NCBI GenBank assembly: GCA_030323885.1
Contig: CM059199.1
Span: 40,742,590-40,806,589 of the forward strand
DNA length: 64,000 nt
Origin: Branchipolynoe longqiensis
Lineage: Eukaryota; Annelida; Polychaeta; Phyllodocida; Polynoidae
Reading direction: 5' to 3'
The notes beneath the pieces are model-generated. The model ran no database searches, was not told the origin of the DNA, and saw only the letters and a program-made list of their open reading frames with translations. This document shows positions 19,988 to 30,036 of this stretch, piece after piece. The stretch's first letter is position 1. The number at the start of each line of letters is the position of its first letter. The translations under genes and the position numbers were made by a program.

Positions 19988-20415
19988 TAGATAAAAGATT
20001 CACCCTCTACTTGTAGTACATGGGTGAATGACAATGTAGTGTAAACACGGGTGAAAATAGGTTTAGTATGGAACAGGAAGTAGAATGCCTGCCTCCAGTA
20101 TGAAATGGTTACTTATAATTATATCGGCACAGAGTTGGTGAAATGGGCGAGAATGCAAAAAGACAAGATGGCGGCCATAGAACACCATCGATTTCACTTT
20201 TAAATCTTATTAAACCAGATGTTTTATTATATTTTTCAACTCACTCAAAGGTAGCGGGGCAATATGAAGACATATTCAAAGAATAAATGTTGCTTCTTAG
20301 ATTGTGAAATTAGTCTCTCATAAAGACTCATTTCATTAGCCCGCTTTTTCAACCATTTTTATATAAGGCTGGGCTTCACCCGTGTACTGCGAATACCGGG
20401 TGAATCCTTTCTCTA
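19988..20415 (-). mobile_element. MITE-J copy 1 (MULE-like)
   Basis: Inverted ends TAGATAAAAGATTCACCC and GGGTGAATCCTTTCTCTA, flanked by the 9 bp repeat GGTTCTATC at 19979-19987 and 20416-20424. The interior shares GGTGAAATGGG and GACAAGATGGCGGCC with the other two copies but in opposite orientation. A 9 bp duplication suggests Mutator-like mobilisation. Confidence 0.8.
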
Positions 20416-20424
20416 GGTTCTATC

Positions 20425-20492
20425 TAACCCATGGTTCAAATCCCACAATCTACCAAAACTCATACGGCCATCCCGTCTGGTCGTTCTATGAT
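20425..20492 (-). mobile_element. SINE-A head, remainder of split copy
   Basis: CATGGTTCAAATCCCACAAT and GGCCATCCCGTCTGGTCG complete the second-type head of the copy at 19710-19987. Confidence 0.8.
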
Positions 20493-20622
20493 TTGTCTGA
20501 CCTCTTACAATTATGTTGCTATTTATATTGAATAAACTGTTTTACTTGTTTTCATTACAGGTCTGACCATGCTGTGACTACCTTGAAATGATCAGGCGCT
20601 GATACAAGGTCAAGGTTTCTCA

Positions 20623-21017
20623 TAGATAAAAGATTCACCCCATACTTACAGTAGGGGTGAAAACGAACCCATTAGAAAACCTGGCGAAGAATTTTGACAT
20701 GCTGTGGAAATGAATTGAGCTGATAAATTCTTGATATATTCTTCACATAAATCTTCATATTTACCTCCTACTTTTGATTTGAAATATATAATAACACATG
20801 TAGTTTAAGGAATTTTAATAATAAAACCAACAGCATGTTATCGCCGCCATCTTGGCATTCTCTCCCATTTCACCAACTCTGTGCCGATATATGTAGCCAT
20901 TTGATCCTGGAACCACAGTTTCTAGTTCCTATGCCATACTGACACTATTTTCGCTCATATTTAGACTACGCTAGGGTTCATCCCTGTACTATAAGTATGG
21001 GGTGAATCTTTTATCTA
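20623..21017 (+). mobile_element. MITE-J copy 2 (MULE-like)
   Basis: Ends TAGATAAAAGATTCACCCC and GGGGTGAATCTTTTATCTA, with inverted match extending about 45 bp inward. The flanks GGTTTCTCA (20614-20622) and GGTTTCTCC (21018-21026) are an 8/9 target duplication. Confidence 0.8.
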
Positions 21018-21239
21018 GGTTTCTCCCAGCGAGATAAACACGATTAAGAATGTTGTTCACCAGACATGATATCACCCCATCTGTCCTACCACCCCTCTAT
21101 CACCATTATGAACCAGTCTCTACGCCACTTAACCTTACTCGCCTGTGATCCATCAGGATCACACTTTATTCTGTTTTGTGTACAGGGTAACCGACATTGG
21201 AAAATGAAAATCCAGAAGATCTTAAGGGATGTTATATTG

Positions 21240-21470
21240 GACACTTTTCATATCGACAGACAAATAGAGCATGCGCGCAAACAAATAGTCCCAACCCACC
21301 CTTCACCTCAATGCCCAAATAGAGCATGCATGCAATGAAATAGTCCTTCCATTCCCATCCGTGACCAAATTAAGCATGCATGCAAGAAAATAGTCCCACA
21401 CCACCCTTCCTATCAACGGCTAAATAGAGCATGCATGTAAGAAAATAGTTCCACCCCACCAATCCGACTG
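21240..21470. repeat. 56 bp satellite, second block
   Basis: Four units of the 17.0-18.8 kb satellite (AAATAGAGCATGCATGCAA, AAATAGTCCCA). The two blocks are 2.5 kb apart with MITE-W, SINE-A and MITE-J between. Confidence 0.85.
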
Positions 21471-21565
21471 ATGCCCCAACAAGGTCTGTAACAAGGAAGA
21501 TTTGAATTATAGTCGGCTGTGTTTCGTGGTATTGTTGCATCCTAGCAACATCAACGGTTATAGCT

Positions 21566-21699
21566 GCATGGGCCTCAACTTAAACATTTATACTTGCCTC
21601 TTTTTAGCCAGGCACTCGGCATTATTAGGATAGGGCAAGGACTGGTTGGCTCAGAATCAGGATAATGTGACTGAGTGGGATACCAAGTCATGGTGCTGG
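21566..21699 (+). mobile_element. SINE-A body, left part of a split copy
   Basis: TATACTTGCCTC and GACTGAGTGGGATACC follow the SINE-A body. It ends in AGTCATGGTGCTGG, which is repeated after a SINE-B insertion. A short minus-strand SINE-A tail fragment lies just upstream (21530-21558). Confidence 0.8.
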
Positions 21700-21767
21700 A
21701 AAATTTAGTTTTATTTAACGACGCCTATAGAGCACATTGATTTTCATATCATCGGCTATTGGATGTC
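21700..21767 (-). mobile_element. 5'-truncated SINE-B, 68 bp
   Basis: On the minus strand: CATCCAATAGCCGATGAT-like sequence to GTCGTTAAATAAAACTAAAT. It is flanked by the 14 bp direct repeat AGTCATGGTGCTGG (21686-21699, 21768-21781), the mark of target-primed reverse transcription. Confidence 0.9.
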
Positions 21768-21835
21768 AGTCATGGTGCTGGTGGCCTGGTCTCCGAGTGG
21801 GACAGCACTCATTATAAAGTTACCGCTACCGACAA
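21768..21835 (+). mobile_element. SINE-A body, right part of a split copy
   Basis: It resumes at the duplicated AGTCATGGTGCTGG, continues with GTGGCCTGGTCTCCGAGTGG and ends at AAGTTACCG. The tail is absent. Confidence 0.8.
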
Positions 21836-22044
21836 CTTTATTTCTTGCCACTGTCATCACAGAACAGGCTGGTGGTGGAAATCATATATAATACCTTTTT
21901 CCACAGATCAGATTGGACAGTGATCATCTAGCCACACCATTAGTTCTTTCCTTGTCCTCAGAGGATGAATTGGTGCTGCAATTTCCTCTATTACACCCTT
22001 TCCAGAGTGAATGTTGCACAGTGGTCAGCTATGCGTGCCATTAA

Positions 22045-22262
22045 CTCCCGCCATGACCCAATATCCCACTCAGTCACATTATGCTGACAGTGAGCTAACC
22101 AGTCCTTGCCCCATCCTAATAATGTCGATTGCCAGGCTAGGAAGCGACAAGTACCAATTTTAAAGTCATTGGTTTGACTCGACCGGGAACCAAAGTCCCG
22201 ACCTTCCGCACGCGAGACCTACGCCTACCGCCTGCGTTCTACCGATTAGGCCACCGCGCACT
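22045..22262 (-). mobile_element. SINE-A, tail missing
   Basis: CAATATCCCACTCAGTCACA through TTGGTTTGACTCGACCGGGA to the first-type head CCGATTAGGCCACCGCGC. Confidence 0.85.
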
Positions 22263-22780
22263 GAGAGTCAGAACCATCGTACTTCACTCAGCGGACGTTA
22301 TGTAAGCGACTGCCGGCCGCTTTAAGCAGCCGCTTCTTGCTGGCGTGCTCTATAGGCAATGACGTATTTATGGAGGCCTGGCTACCGCCAGACGGCCACG
22401 TGGCATGCCAACCGCCCATTTGCAGTTGGGCATGGGCTTCACACCCTCCCGTTCACCGGCTCTACACCTCGGGGTGTGACCAATTTCTCACCGCCCACTC
22501 ACACGAAATTATATTTTTTTTAATATATGTTCTTAATATATTCTTTTAATATTAAAACCCAGCGCTTGATATGTATGTAAGAAGTCAACATATGAATATA
22601 TTAAAAAAGGGTAAGTAGGTTTTCTCTATACATCCACATTTGTGCTGAAAAGACTGTCAGTTGCTCAATATGAAGCCAGTGTTAACAGAGCCTCGATTGC
22701 CTCTCCACAGACTCTGTGACCGACAAGTCCAGTTGGGATTACACTGTGCACATGCATCGCGGAAATCATGTATTTAATAT
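22263..22780. other. Unassigned interval
   Basis: A GC-rich part (22300-22500) with CGGCCG-type sites passes into AT-rich sequence. I see no domain in the 70-codon frame at 22337-22549. Confidence 0.3.
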
Positions 22781-22807
22781 ATACATCTCATAAAAATGGC
22801 CGAAAGT

Positions 22808-22838
22808 AAAAAAACCATTGGACTAGGCAACTTTAAAA
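22808..22838. mobile_element. MITE-K end fragment
   Basis: AAACCATTGGACTAGGCAAC and CTTTAA resemble the K terminus. It is short and diverged. Confidence 0.4.
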
Positions 22839-22839
22839 T

Positions 22840-23130
22840 TTTACAAATCCCATCAGAATAACACCCCAACATTGCTTTCAAATGGTGGACATGACCAAAA
22901 CATGCAATGGCTTATCAATATGAAACCGCAAAGGATAAACTACTAAATATAACTTGCAATTAACAGCGAGGCACATTTTATTTTCGCCGGTGGCTATTTT
23001 TGACCGGGTGGTGGGCTGGTGACTTGGGCTGTTAACATATTAATGCCCTCCAGACACCTACCTTTCATACGTCAGACTGCACGCTGATTGGTTGTCTGGC
23101 AGCAGTATCGGCACTCTCGTAGATGAGTGT
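22840..23130. other. Unassigned interval
   Basis: AT-rich sequence with no gene or repeat that I recognise. Confidence 0.3.
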
Positions 23131-23134
23131 AATG

Positions 23135-23262
23135 AGGCCATTGTGTGCGTGAGTGGTTGTCTGTGTGTGTCTGCGCATGCGTGTGTATTTTTTTTTGTCG
23201 GAACGCATGTATGTGTTTTTGTGTACCTGTCTGTGTGAGTATGTGTTTGTGTGTATGTTCTT
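23135..23262. repeat. GT-rich low-complexity tract
   Basis: Interrupted TG/GTGT runs (TGTGTGTGTCTGCGCATGCG), with a T9 run. The Lys/His/Thr-rich minus-strand frames come from it. Confidence 0.6.
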
Positions 23263-23364
23263 CCGCAGTTTCATGAAGCTTTGTTCCGTATATATACTTT
23301 AAAAGGGTGGTTCTATCTGTTGGGGTATAGGATTTACTATCGCTGCCCAATATCAAAGTGGATT

Positions 23365-24145
23365 CAACCACAAACTTAGATATCAGGGCCTGATGTCAAG
23401 CTGGATTCACCTAGAAACTTTTATATCAGGGCCTTATTTCAAGGTGGATTCAGCCAGAAACTTATATATAATGTATTGATGTCAAACTCAATTCAGACAG
23501 AAAGTTATATATCACGGACTGACTTCAAGGTGGATTCAAACACAAACTTATGAATCATGGACAGATGTGAAGGCTGATTCAGACACAAACTTATATATCA
23601 CAGACTGATGTAAAACTAGATTCAGACACACTTATATATCACAGACAGATGTTAAGGTGGATTCAGACACAAACTTATATATCACAGACTGATGTCAAGG
23701 TGGATTCAGACACAAACTTATATATGACAGGCTGATGTCAAGGTGGATTCAGACACACTTATATATCATGGACTGATGTCAAGGTGGATTCAGACACAAA
23801 CTTATATATCACGGACTGATGTCAAGGTGGATTCATACATACTTATATATCACAGACTGATGTCAAGATGGATTCAGACAGAAACTTAGATATCAAACAG
23901 AAACTTATATATCACAGACTGATGTCAAACTGGATTCAGACAAACTTATATATCACGGACTGATGTCAACCTGGATTCAGCTAAAAACTGATATATCACG
24001 AACGGATGTGAAAGTAGATTCAGCTAAAAACTTATATATCACGGACTGATGTCACACTAGATTCAGCGAGAAACTTATATATCATGGACTGATGTCAAGC
24101 TGGATTCAGTGAGAAACTTATATATCATGGACTGATTTCAAACTT
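23365..24145. repeat. 43 bp satellite (~18 units)
   Basis: Units contain CTTATATATCACAGACTGAT then GTCAAGGTGGATTCAGACAC. The spacing is 43 bp where units are intact (for example 23671 and 23714) and 41-46 bp elsewhere. Confidence 0.9.
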
Positions 24146-24502
24146 CCAGCCAAGATATCCAATATTACATTAAATTAAAGATCAGTATCCGAGATACATT
24201 GTAACAACAAATCAGCAATTGATATATTGATATATTTATATTGATTGTTAACTCTTTCCTTTGTCAGCATTGTTAACAAATTATATATTTGCCAGGAGAA
24301 TTTGAAGGTGAAACCACATATTGTTATTGTGTCTTGTCCCAACTCGATAGGCAGATAGTGTGGCATACCAGTGCAGTTCAGGTACCAATGCCTAAACTAA
24401 CAGGAGTACCGATCAAATGGATTTGGTACCATGAGCAGGGAAATGACAGACTACCTCATTGTGTACTGGAAATGGTCGCGTTTGGTATTGGTGCCATAAT
24501 AT
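24146..24502. other. Unassigned interval
   Basis: AT-rich. The frames at 24175-24366 (minus) and 24289-24528 (plus, 79 codons) have no domain I recognise and overlap each other. Confidence 0.3.
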
Positions 24503-24827
24503 TTGTTGAAGATTTATACTGTTGTTGAAGATTTATACTCCCTATCATGGATACGCCTGAATAGGCTTGTTTTCACCATTAGACAGTTTGTCGATAGAAA
24601 GCCCAAGCCTACACATTTACCGACCCAAGGGATATTTAACCTCCCACACCACATAGACATGGTATGAGAGCAACTGGCCTTTGATGTCGCTGTAAGTTAT
24701 ACACAGCGGTGGAAATCCAAATTGGCAGAGATGGGGGCATGGGGAATCAAACCACCGACCTTCAGATTAGGAGTCCGACCTAGAAAAAAGTCAGACACTC
24801 TAACCACTCCGCAACAGAGAACACCAC
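24503..24827 (-). mobile_element. SINE-C with tail 1
   Basis: On the minus strand: head with a T6 run, box B, body, then tail 1 (GAAAACAAGCCTATTCAGGC, stem-loop, GGGAGTATAAATCTTCAAC). The last ~20 bp of the tail are repeated, as expected from slippage during reverse transcription. Confidence 0.85.
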
Positions 24828-25038
24828 ATATAAAGTCTCAAAACTACCCAATATTGGCTCACTGTGAGCAGGGTTCTGATTGTCCTTTCAATGCACCTTT
24901 CCCACTGTTCCCCTATCACACCATAACCTCTTCCCGCCCCACTGAGGAGAGGGTGATAGCCCTATATAATATATGGAGCAGATAATGGTCAATCATCATC
25001 TTAGGCGGTCTTCAAAGTCGGAGAATCCTCCGGTAGTG

Positions 25039-25362
25039 GGTTATTGGAGTTTTACGCCCTGGCAAAATCTAAGGTCCCAGTAGGACTGGTAGCGACTTGT
25101 AATAGTGTACACTCATGGTGGCTTTATAGTGCTCCCCAACTGGGAGACCAGGCCACCAGGACCAGGACCCACTATCACGCACAGTCATATTATCCTAATA
25201 CTGTGCTAACCAGTCCTTGCCCTATCCTATTAAGGCAAAGCGCCAGGTTAGGAAGCGACAAGTATCAATTTTTAAGTTATTGCTTTGACTCGATGGGGAA
25301 TCAAACTTGCAACTTTCTGCACATGAGGCCCACGATCTACCGATTAGGTCACCGCGCCCTGT
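25039..25362 (-). mobile_element. SINE-A, full length
   Basis: Tail GGAGTTTTACGCCCTGGCAA, full body, first-type head (CCGATTAGGTCACCGCGCCC). The GCCAGGTTAGGAAGCGAC stretch near 25245 is the uninterrupted version of the site occupied by MITE-H copy 2 at 30037. Confidence 0.85.
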
Positions 25363-25382
25363 GACTCAAATCACTGTATTCA

Positions 25383-25510
25383 AATTGATACTTTTCGCTA
25401 CCTAGCCTGGCATTCAGCATTACTAGGATAGTGAAGAAGCAGTGGAATGAGGAAGAATAATTGTCCGTGATTGAAAGTCCCCCTGCTTAATCAACTAATG
25501 TACAAAAAAG
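25383..25510 (+). mobile_element. SINE-A body joined to tail 2
   Basis: ATTGATACTTTTCGCTACC and CATTCAGCATTACTAGGATA belong to SINE-A, then GCAGTGGAATGAGGAAGAAT and CCCCCTGCTTAATCAACTAA are tail 2. The head is missing. Confidence 0.8.
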
Positions 25511-25682
25511 AAGAAAAATCAACACCAACAAAGCAGGTATACGTAGATAGATACACAACCTATACAAAAACTATACAAAAACTATACAAAACCTGTACAA
25601 AACTACACAAACTCTACATAAAAACTATCCATATATGTTATTTATGACAGCATTTTGGGTAGGTGGCTGGCAGGCATGACAT

Positions 25683-26100
25683 TAGATAAAAGATTCACCC
25701 CATACTTCCAGTACAGGGGTGAAAACCAACCCATTAGAAAAGCTGGTGAAGAATTTCGACATGCTGGCTTAATTAACTGAGCTGGTAAATTCTTAATTTA
25801 AGAAGCCCAATATATTCTTCATGTACATCTTCATATTTAACCAATTCTTTTGAGTTGGAAAATATAATAAAACATATACATTAACGGAATTTAAAAGTGA
25901 AATCGACAGCGTTTTCTGTCTGCCATCTTGTCTTTTTGCATTCTCTCCCATTTCACCAAGTCTGTGTTGATATAAGTAACCATTTGACACTGGTGCCAGG
26001 CATTCTACTTCCCGTTCCATACTAAAGCTATTTTCGGCTGTATTTAGACTACGTTGTCGTTCACCCTTGTACTGTAAGTATGGGGTGAATCTTGTATCTA
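25683..26100 (+). mobile_element. MITE-J copy 3 (MULE-like)
   Basis: Ends TAGATAAAAGATTCACCCC and GGGGTGAATCTTGTATCTA. The flanks GCATGACAT (25674-25682) and GCATGGTAT (26101-26109) match at 7 of 9. The interior has TGCATTCTCTCCCATTTCAC, as in copy 2. Confidence 0.8.
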
Positions 26101-26519
26101 GCATGGTATGTGTTGCAATAATGTTTGCTTTAACAGTTGGTGGAATGTGTTCGAAGTGCCCCCCCCCCCCCCCCCCCTTCCTCTCTGTGGACTGGTCTCC
26201 TGAGTTCACCGCTCTGCATGTGTACGTGACCGCTGGGAACCCCCTCCCACCCTTGCCACCCGCCCCCAGAGACCGCTGGGAACAAGCAGCCCCGCCTCCC
26301 CCCCCCCCATCCCCCCAAACTGCGCACACATTTGTAAGACGCAAATCGGAGGGAAATAGGTCGCAACTGGCACAGCTTAAGGTCAGGTGAACTGCGTGAC
26401 CTAGTCAATGTCACGTCAATGTCATATATGTAAGTCATAGCATAGCAACCAGAATTGGAGCTAGCACCTTTCTCTTCCTCAAAGTGCCAATGACCATCAA
26501 GAACCTGGTGCCATTATAA
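26101..26519. other. Unassigned interval with poly-C
   Basis: A run of over 20 C near 26160-26180 and another near 26300. The Gly/Pro-rich frames on both strands cross these runs. I see no gene. Confidence 0.4.
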
Positions 26520-26875
26520 TTAAAGTTGCATAGTCCGATGATTTTGAGTGTCTGGATTTTTTTCTGAGATAAATATATTAAATTGTTTGTTATAATCTAC
26601 CTTACTTTAGTTTGAAGTAACTTTTATTTTGAAGGGCTAAGTTTTGAGATATTTTAACTGCAAACATGTGAAATTAGTTTTGGACAGTGCGTCCAAACTC
26701 TGACACCATAGGGTTTTGCAGTCACAGGTTCTATCAAATTGTCTCAGTTTTCTCTTCTATGTGGCAACAAATGTTTAATACGCGCATCAGTAACTAAGTT
26801 AGATATGTTGAATCAATTATAGATAATTGTCTTGCTTTTGAAAATTTGATGCTTCATCGGACTATGTAACTTTAA
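26520..26875 (+). mobile_element. MITE-K, full length
   Basis: TTAA at both ends (26520-26523, 26872-26875), ends GTTGCATAGTCCGATG and CATCGGACTATGTAACT, and a complete interior. It is one of the best copies. Confidence 0.9.
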
Positions 26876-26993
26876 ACTCAACTCCAAATCTAGCATTGAA
26901 GCCATTAATCAGCGAACACCAGTTAAATTACCTAACCATCAATACCATGAATAACAAAGTACATCTAACTATCATTCAATAAACTGATCCACT

Positions 26994-27292
26994 GGACTTG
27001 ACTCGGTAGAGCGCATGTTTCCCGTATGGAAGGTCGGGAATTTGAATCCCTGCCGAGTCAAACCAATGGCTTACACAATTGATACTTGTCGCTACCTAGC
27101 CTCTCGCTTGGCATTACTAGGATAGGGCAAGGACTGGTTGGCTCAGTGTCAGGATAATGTAAGTGAGTGGGATATTGGGTAATGGTGGGGGATGGCCTGA
27201 TCTCCCTGTGGGCAGCACTATAAAGTCGCCTTGAGTACGCACTGTCAGAAGTCTGTACCCATCCTGATATGACCATAACATCCCAACAAACA
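26994..27292 (+). mobile_element. SINE-A, tail shortened
   Basis: Head GACTCGGTAGAGCGCATG, box B-like TTTGAATCCC, full body, then ATATGACCATAACATCCCAA. The GTTGCCAGGACG stretch is lost. Confidence 0.85.
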
Positions 27293-27295
27293 AAC

Positions 27296-27655
27296 TAAAG
27301 TGAATGTCATACCATGAACCATGCTATCCGCATCTCCTGCTGTCAAGGTCATGCCAATATATTGTTGCCACCAGGTGATTCGACATCTCAGAGTCATGTG
27401 ATTGGCGGAGACAAGACCACGTGACATCCACAGCAGACAGGTCGCTCGGCGCCTTGACTTGCACTTTCTCAGTGCGAGTCGACCTAATGGAAACCTCATG
27501 TCAAGGTCGTGCACACCTTATGTCAATGTCACTGCAAGGTCAAGTCCAAATAACATCCCCGTCGATCACCTAACTCCCAAGACCTCACCATGCCCCCACC
27601 CCCCAACCCGTCAAACACCTACCTCCATTCCTCTACATCTTTATATCGTCATTAT
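27296..27655. other. Unassigned interval
   Basis: Several GTCAAGGTC / TCAAGGTC-like words (27340, 27500, 27540), which resemble nuclear receptor half-sites, but there is no other support. The overlapping frames on both strands have no known domain. Confidence 0.3.
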
Positions 27656-27705
27656 ATTTATTGTTGTTGTTGTTGTTCTTATTATTGTTGTTCTTATTAT
27701 TATCA
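27655..27705. repeat. TTG/TTA trinucleotide tract
   Basis: TTGTTGTTGTTGTTG passes into TTATTATTG. It is a microsatellite. Confidence 0.8.
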
Positions 27706-27773
27706 TAGATAGTCGTGGTAGGACTGTATTACAAACTAACATAGCACCAGGACATTTTCACAACACAATAGCA

Positions 27774-28555
27774 GATTGATTGATTGCTTGGTGGTTGCTT
27801 TACGCCATTTCGGCAGCATAGCCCATATTCACGGCGAGAAATGTTTGATTTTTGTCCAAACCATCGCTTTTACATGTAAAAGCAGACAATCAATTATGTG
27901 CCAATAGACACTCATTAAATTAGAAAGCTCACAATCATATATTTGTGGTCAGGGGAAACACATTCCCATAGAAAAAGAAAAGTTTTATTAATAATTGATA
28001 GAATCTATTTGGTAAACTATATGAGGTGGTACAGTCCAGCTGCCCTCAAAAAGGCTAAAATGTTTTCCCGTTTTACCTTAGTAAAAAGGTCATGCATACT
28101 GTATGCAGTGTAGAACTGTTGGCGCAGGGCCAAAAAATCAATGCAACTTAGTAAAATGTGTTTGAGTGTCAGCGGTGACTGACACCCAATACATTCAGGG
28201 GGATGTTCCCCCTTGAGCAGAAAATCATGTGTAAGCCACGAGTGGCCAATACGGCAATGGCTAAGGACCACTTGGTCCCGCCGACCTCCCGCATGAGTCT
28301 GTGGTGGCTTTCCCACAGATGGTTCAATTTCTTTAAGTTTATTAATGTTTTCATCCCACTCATGTTGCCATTTGGATTTTATGTGGGTGGCTATTAGTGG
28401 TTTCAGATCAGAGTGAGGGATCAGACACGGTTCAAGGCCTTCTTCGCAGCCCGATCAGCTCGTTCATTTCCTTGTATGCCGGCATGGCCAGGCACCCAGC
28501 ACAGGTGGATGTCATACCCATCCATTGTCAATTGGTTCATTTTATAGACACACAA
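27774..28555 (-). pseudogene. 3' end of an RNase H-bearing LINE
   Basis: On the minus strand, 28503-28441 encodes WVPGHAGIQGNERADRAAKK, the C-terminal RNase H motif (HAG, GNExAD) of I/Ingi-like non-LTR elements. After one frameshift near 28420 the frame continues as KWQHEWDENI, then RRDQVVLSHCRIGHSWLTH and HILLSC, the usual segment after RNase H, with a stop at 28017. A ~230 bp 3' UTR ends in CAATCAATCAATC. The RT and endonuclease parts are gone; the 5' break is beside MITE-R copy 2. It is dead because of truncation and frameshift. Confidence 0.8.
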
Positions 28556-28561
28556 TAGAAG

Positions 28562-28791
28562 AGTTCAGCCGCAAAACCACGTAAATGCCAATCCACAAGA
28601 ATTGAGAGAAGCATTGGAATCAAACCTTCATTCAGTTTATATTTTTATATTCCTACTGTTTTCTTTATTGCTCCATTACCAACTGGTCATAGGAATAGTG
28701 GAATTAGTGAGAATTACAATTATTTTCAATTAAAAATCCGGTATTTAAACTCAATTTTTGGATTGGCATTTACGTGGTTTTGCGCCTGAAC
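28562..28791. mobile_element. MITE-R copy 2
   Basis: Ends GTTCAGCCGCAAAACCACGT and ACGTGGTTTTGCGCCTGAAC, 230 bp, with the GGTTTGATTCCAATG-like interior in inverted form. It adjoins the truncated LINE. Confidence 0.85.
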
Positions 28792-29049
28792 TATTCTTTA
28801 TTTATTATATAATTACAAGAAAAAGAACAAAAGTAAGCGACATCATGCCTCTGATTTCATCACAGGAACAGTGACACCAATCTCAAGTTAAAATTTGACC
28901 TAGTTAGACGCGCGCCATCTTCTAGACGTATTCTATAGTTCAACCGTATCAGTTAATTGCTGGGTGCTTTGTTCTATACTCGCCCTCCAGCATCCCACCC
29001 ACCAGCCTACTCCCGGCTATATTCAGCTCCTGAGACGGTACTCCTCCAC

Positions 29050-29070
29050 TCCCCCCCCCCCCCCCCTCGT
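29050..29070. repeat. Poly-C run
   Basis: A C run of about 17 inside a C/T-rich stretch. Confidence 0.8.
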
Positions 29071-29116
29071 CCCCTCTCCACTCCCTTATACATTGCTCTT
29101 CTCCTCTCTTCCTCTA

Positions 29117-29427
29117 CCCGGCGCGGTGGCCTAATCGGTAGAGCGCACGCCTCGCGTGCGGAAGGTCGGGATTTCGGATCCCGGTTGAGTCAAACCAATG
29201 ATTTAAAAATTACTACTTGTCGCTTCCTAGCCTGGCATTAATAGGATAGGGCAAGGACTGGTTGGTTCAGTGTCAGTATAATGTGACTGAGTGAGATATT
29301 GGGGTCATGGTGCCGGCGGCCTGATTTCCCCGGTGGGGCAGCACTATAAAGTCACCATGAGTGTGCATTGTCACAAGTCGGTACCCATCCTTATATGACC
29401 TTAGATGTTGCTAGGACAAAAACCAAA
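29117..29427 (+). mobile_element. SINE-A, full length
   Basis: A clear first-type head: GCGCGGTGGCCTAATCGGTA and GGAAGGTCGGGATTTCGGAT. Full body, with the tail TGTTGCTAGGACAAAAACC. Confidence 0.9.
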
Positions 29428-29816
29428 CACTCCTTCCCCCTCCTACCACCTCCTCCCTATGACTCTCCCATCTCCTTCCTTCCTCCTCTCCTCGTCCCCA
29501 TCCCCAACTCCCGGCCACTACATACTGGCGTCTTGGCTCATCACATTACTATTAATATTGAAGCCTTAATTAAAGCAATGGCCTGGGGGACTGGGTGGGC
29601 TGTTCTGTGTATGTATGTATATAGTCCATGGCCACCCAGGAAGTGGGCGGACTGTAAGAACCAATCGCCGTAGGCTATGAAGTAGCACTAGACACAAATT
29701 CTCCAGCCTCCCTCCCTCTTTCCACCATTCCAGCACCCACCTCCCAAAACTATGAATATATATATATTCCCTCAAGCACTCCACACAGCTTCTCTCTCAC
29801 TGTCTCCGTTATGTCG
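29428..29816. other. Unassigned interval
   Basis: C/T-rich at first, then mixed. No gene or element that I recognise. Confidence 0.3.
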
Positions 29817-30036
29817 GTTGGTTGGTTGTTGGAGTTTTACGTCCTGGCAACATCTAAGGTCATGCCAGGACGGGAACCGACTTGTGACAGTGCACATTCA
29901 TTACGACTTTATAGTGCTGCCCCACTGGGAGACCAGGCCACCAGCACCATGACCTGATATCAGACTCAGGCACATTATCCTAACACTGAGCCAACCAGAC
30001 CTTGCCCTATCCTAATAATGCCAAGCGTCTGGGTTA
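29817..30036 (-). mobile_element. SINE-A, 3' part of a split copy
   Basis: Tail with GGTTGGTTGTTGGAG and GTTTTACGTCCTGGCAACAT, then the body to GCCAAGCGTCTGGGTTA. MITE-H copy 2 follows, and the SINE resumes at 30728. Confidence 0.9.

Noticed and set aside
27340..27550. Cluster of TCAAGGTC-like words as a nuclear receptor element
   Set aside because: Spacing and orientation are irregular and short words like these are common.
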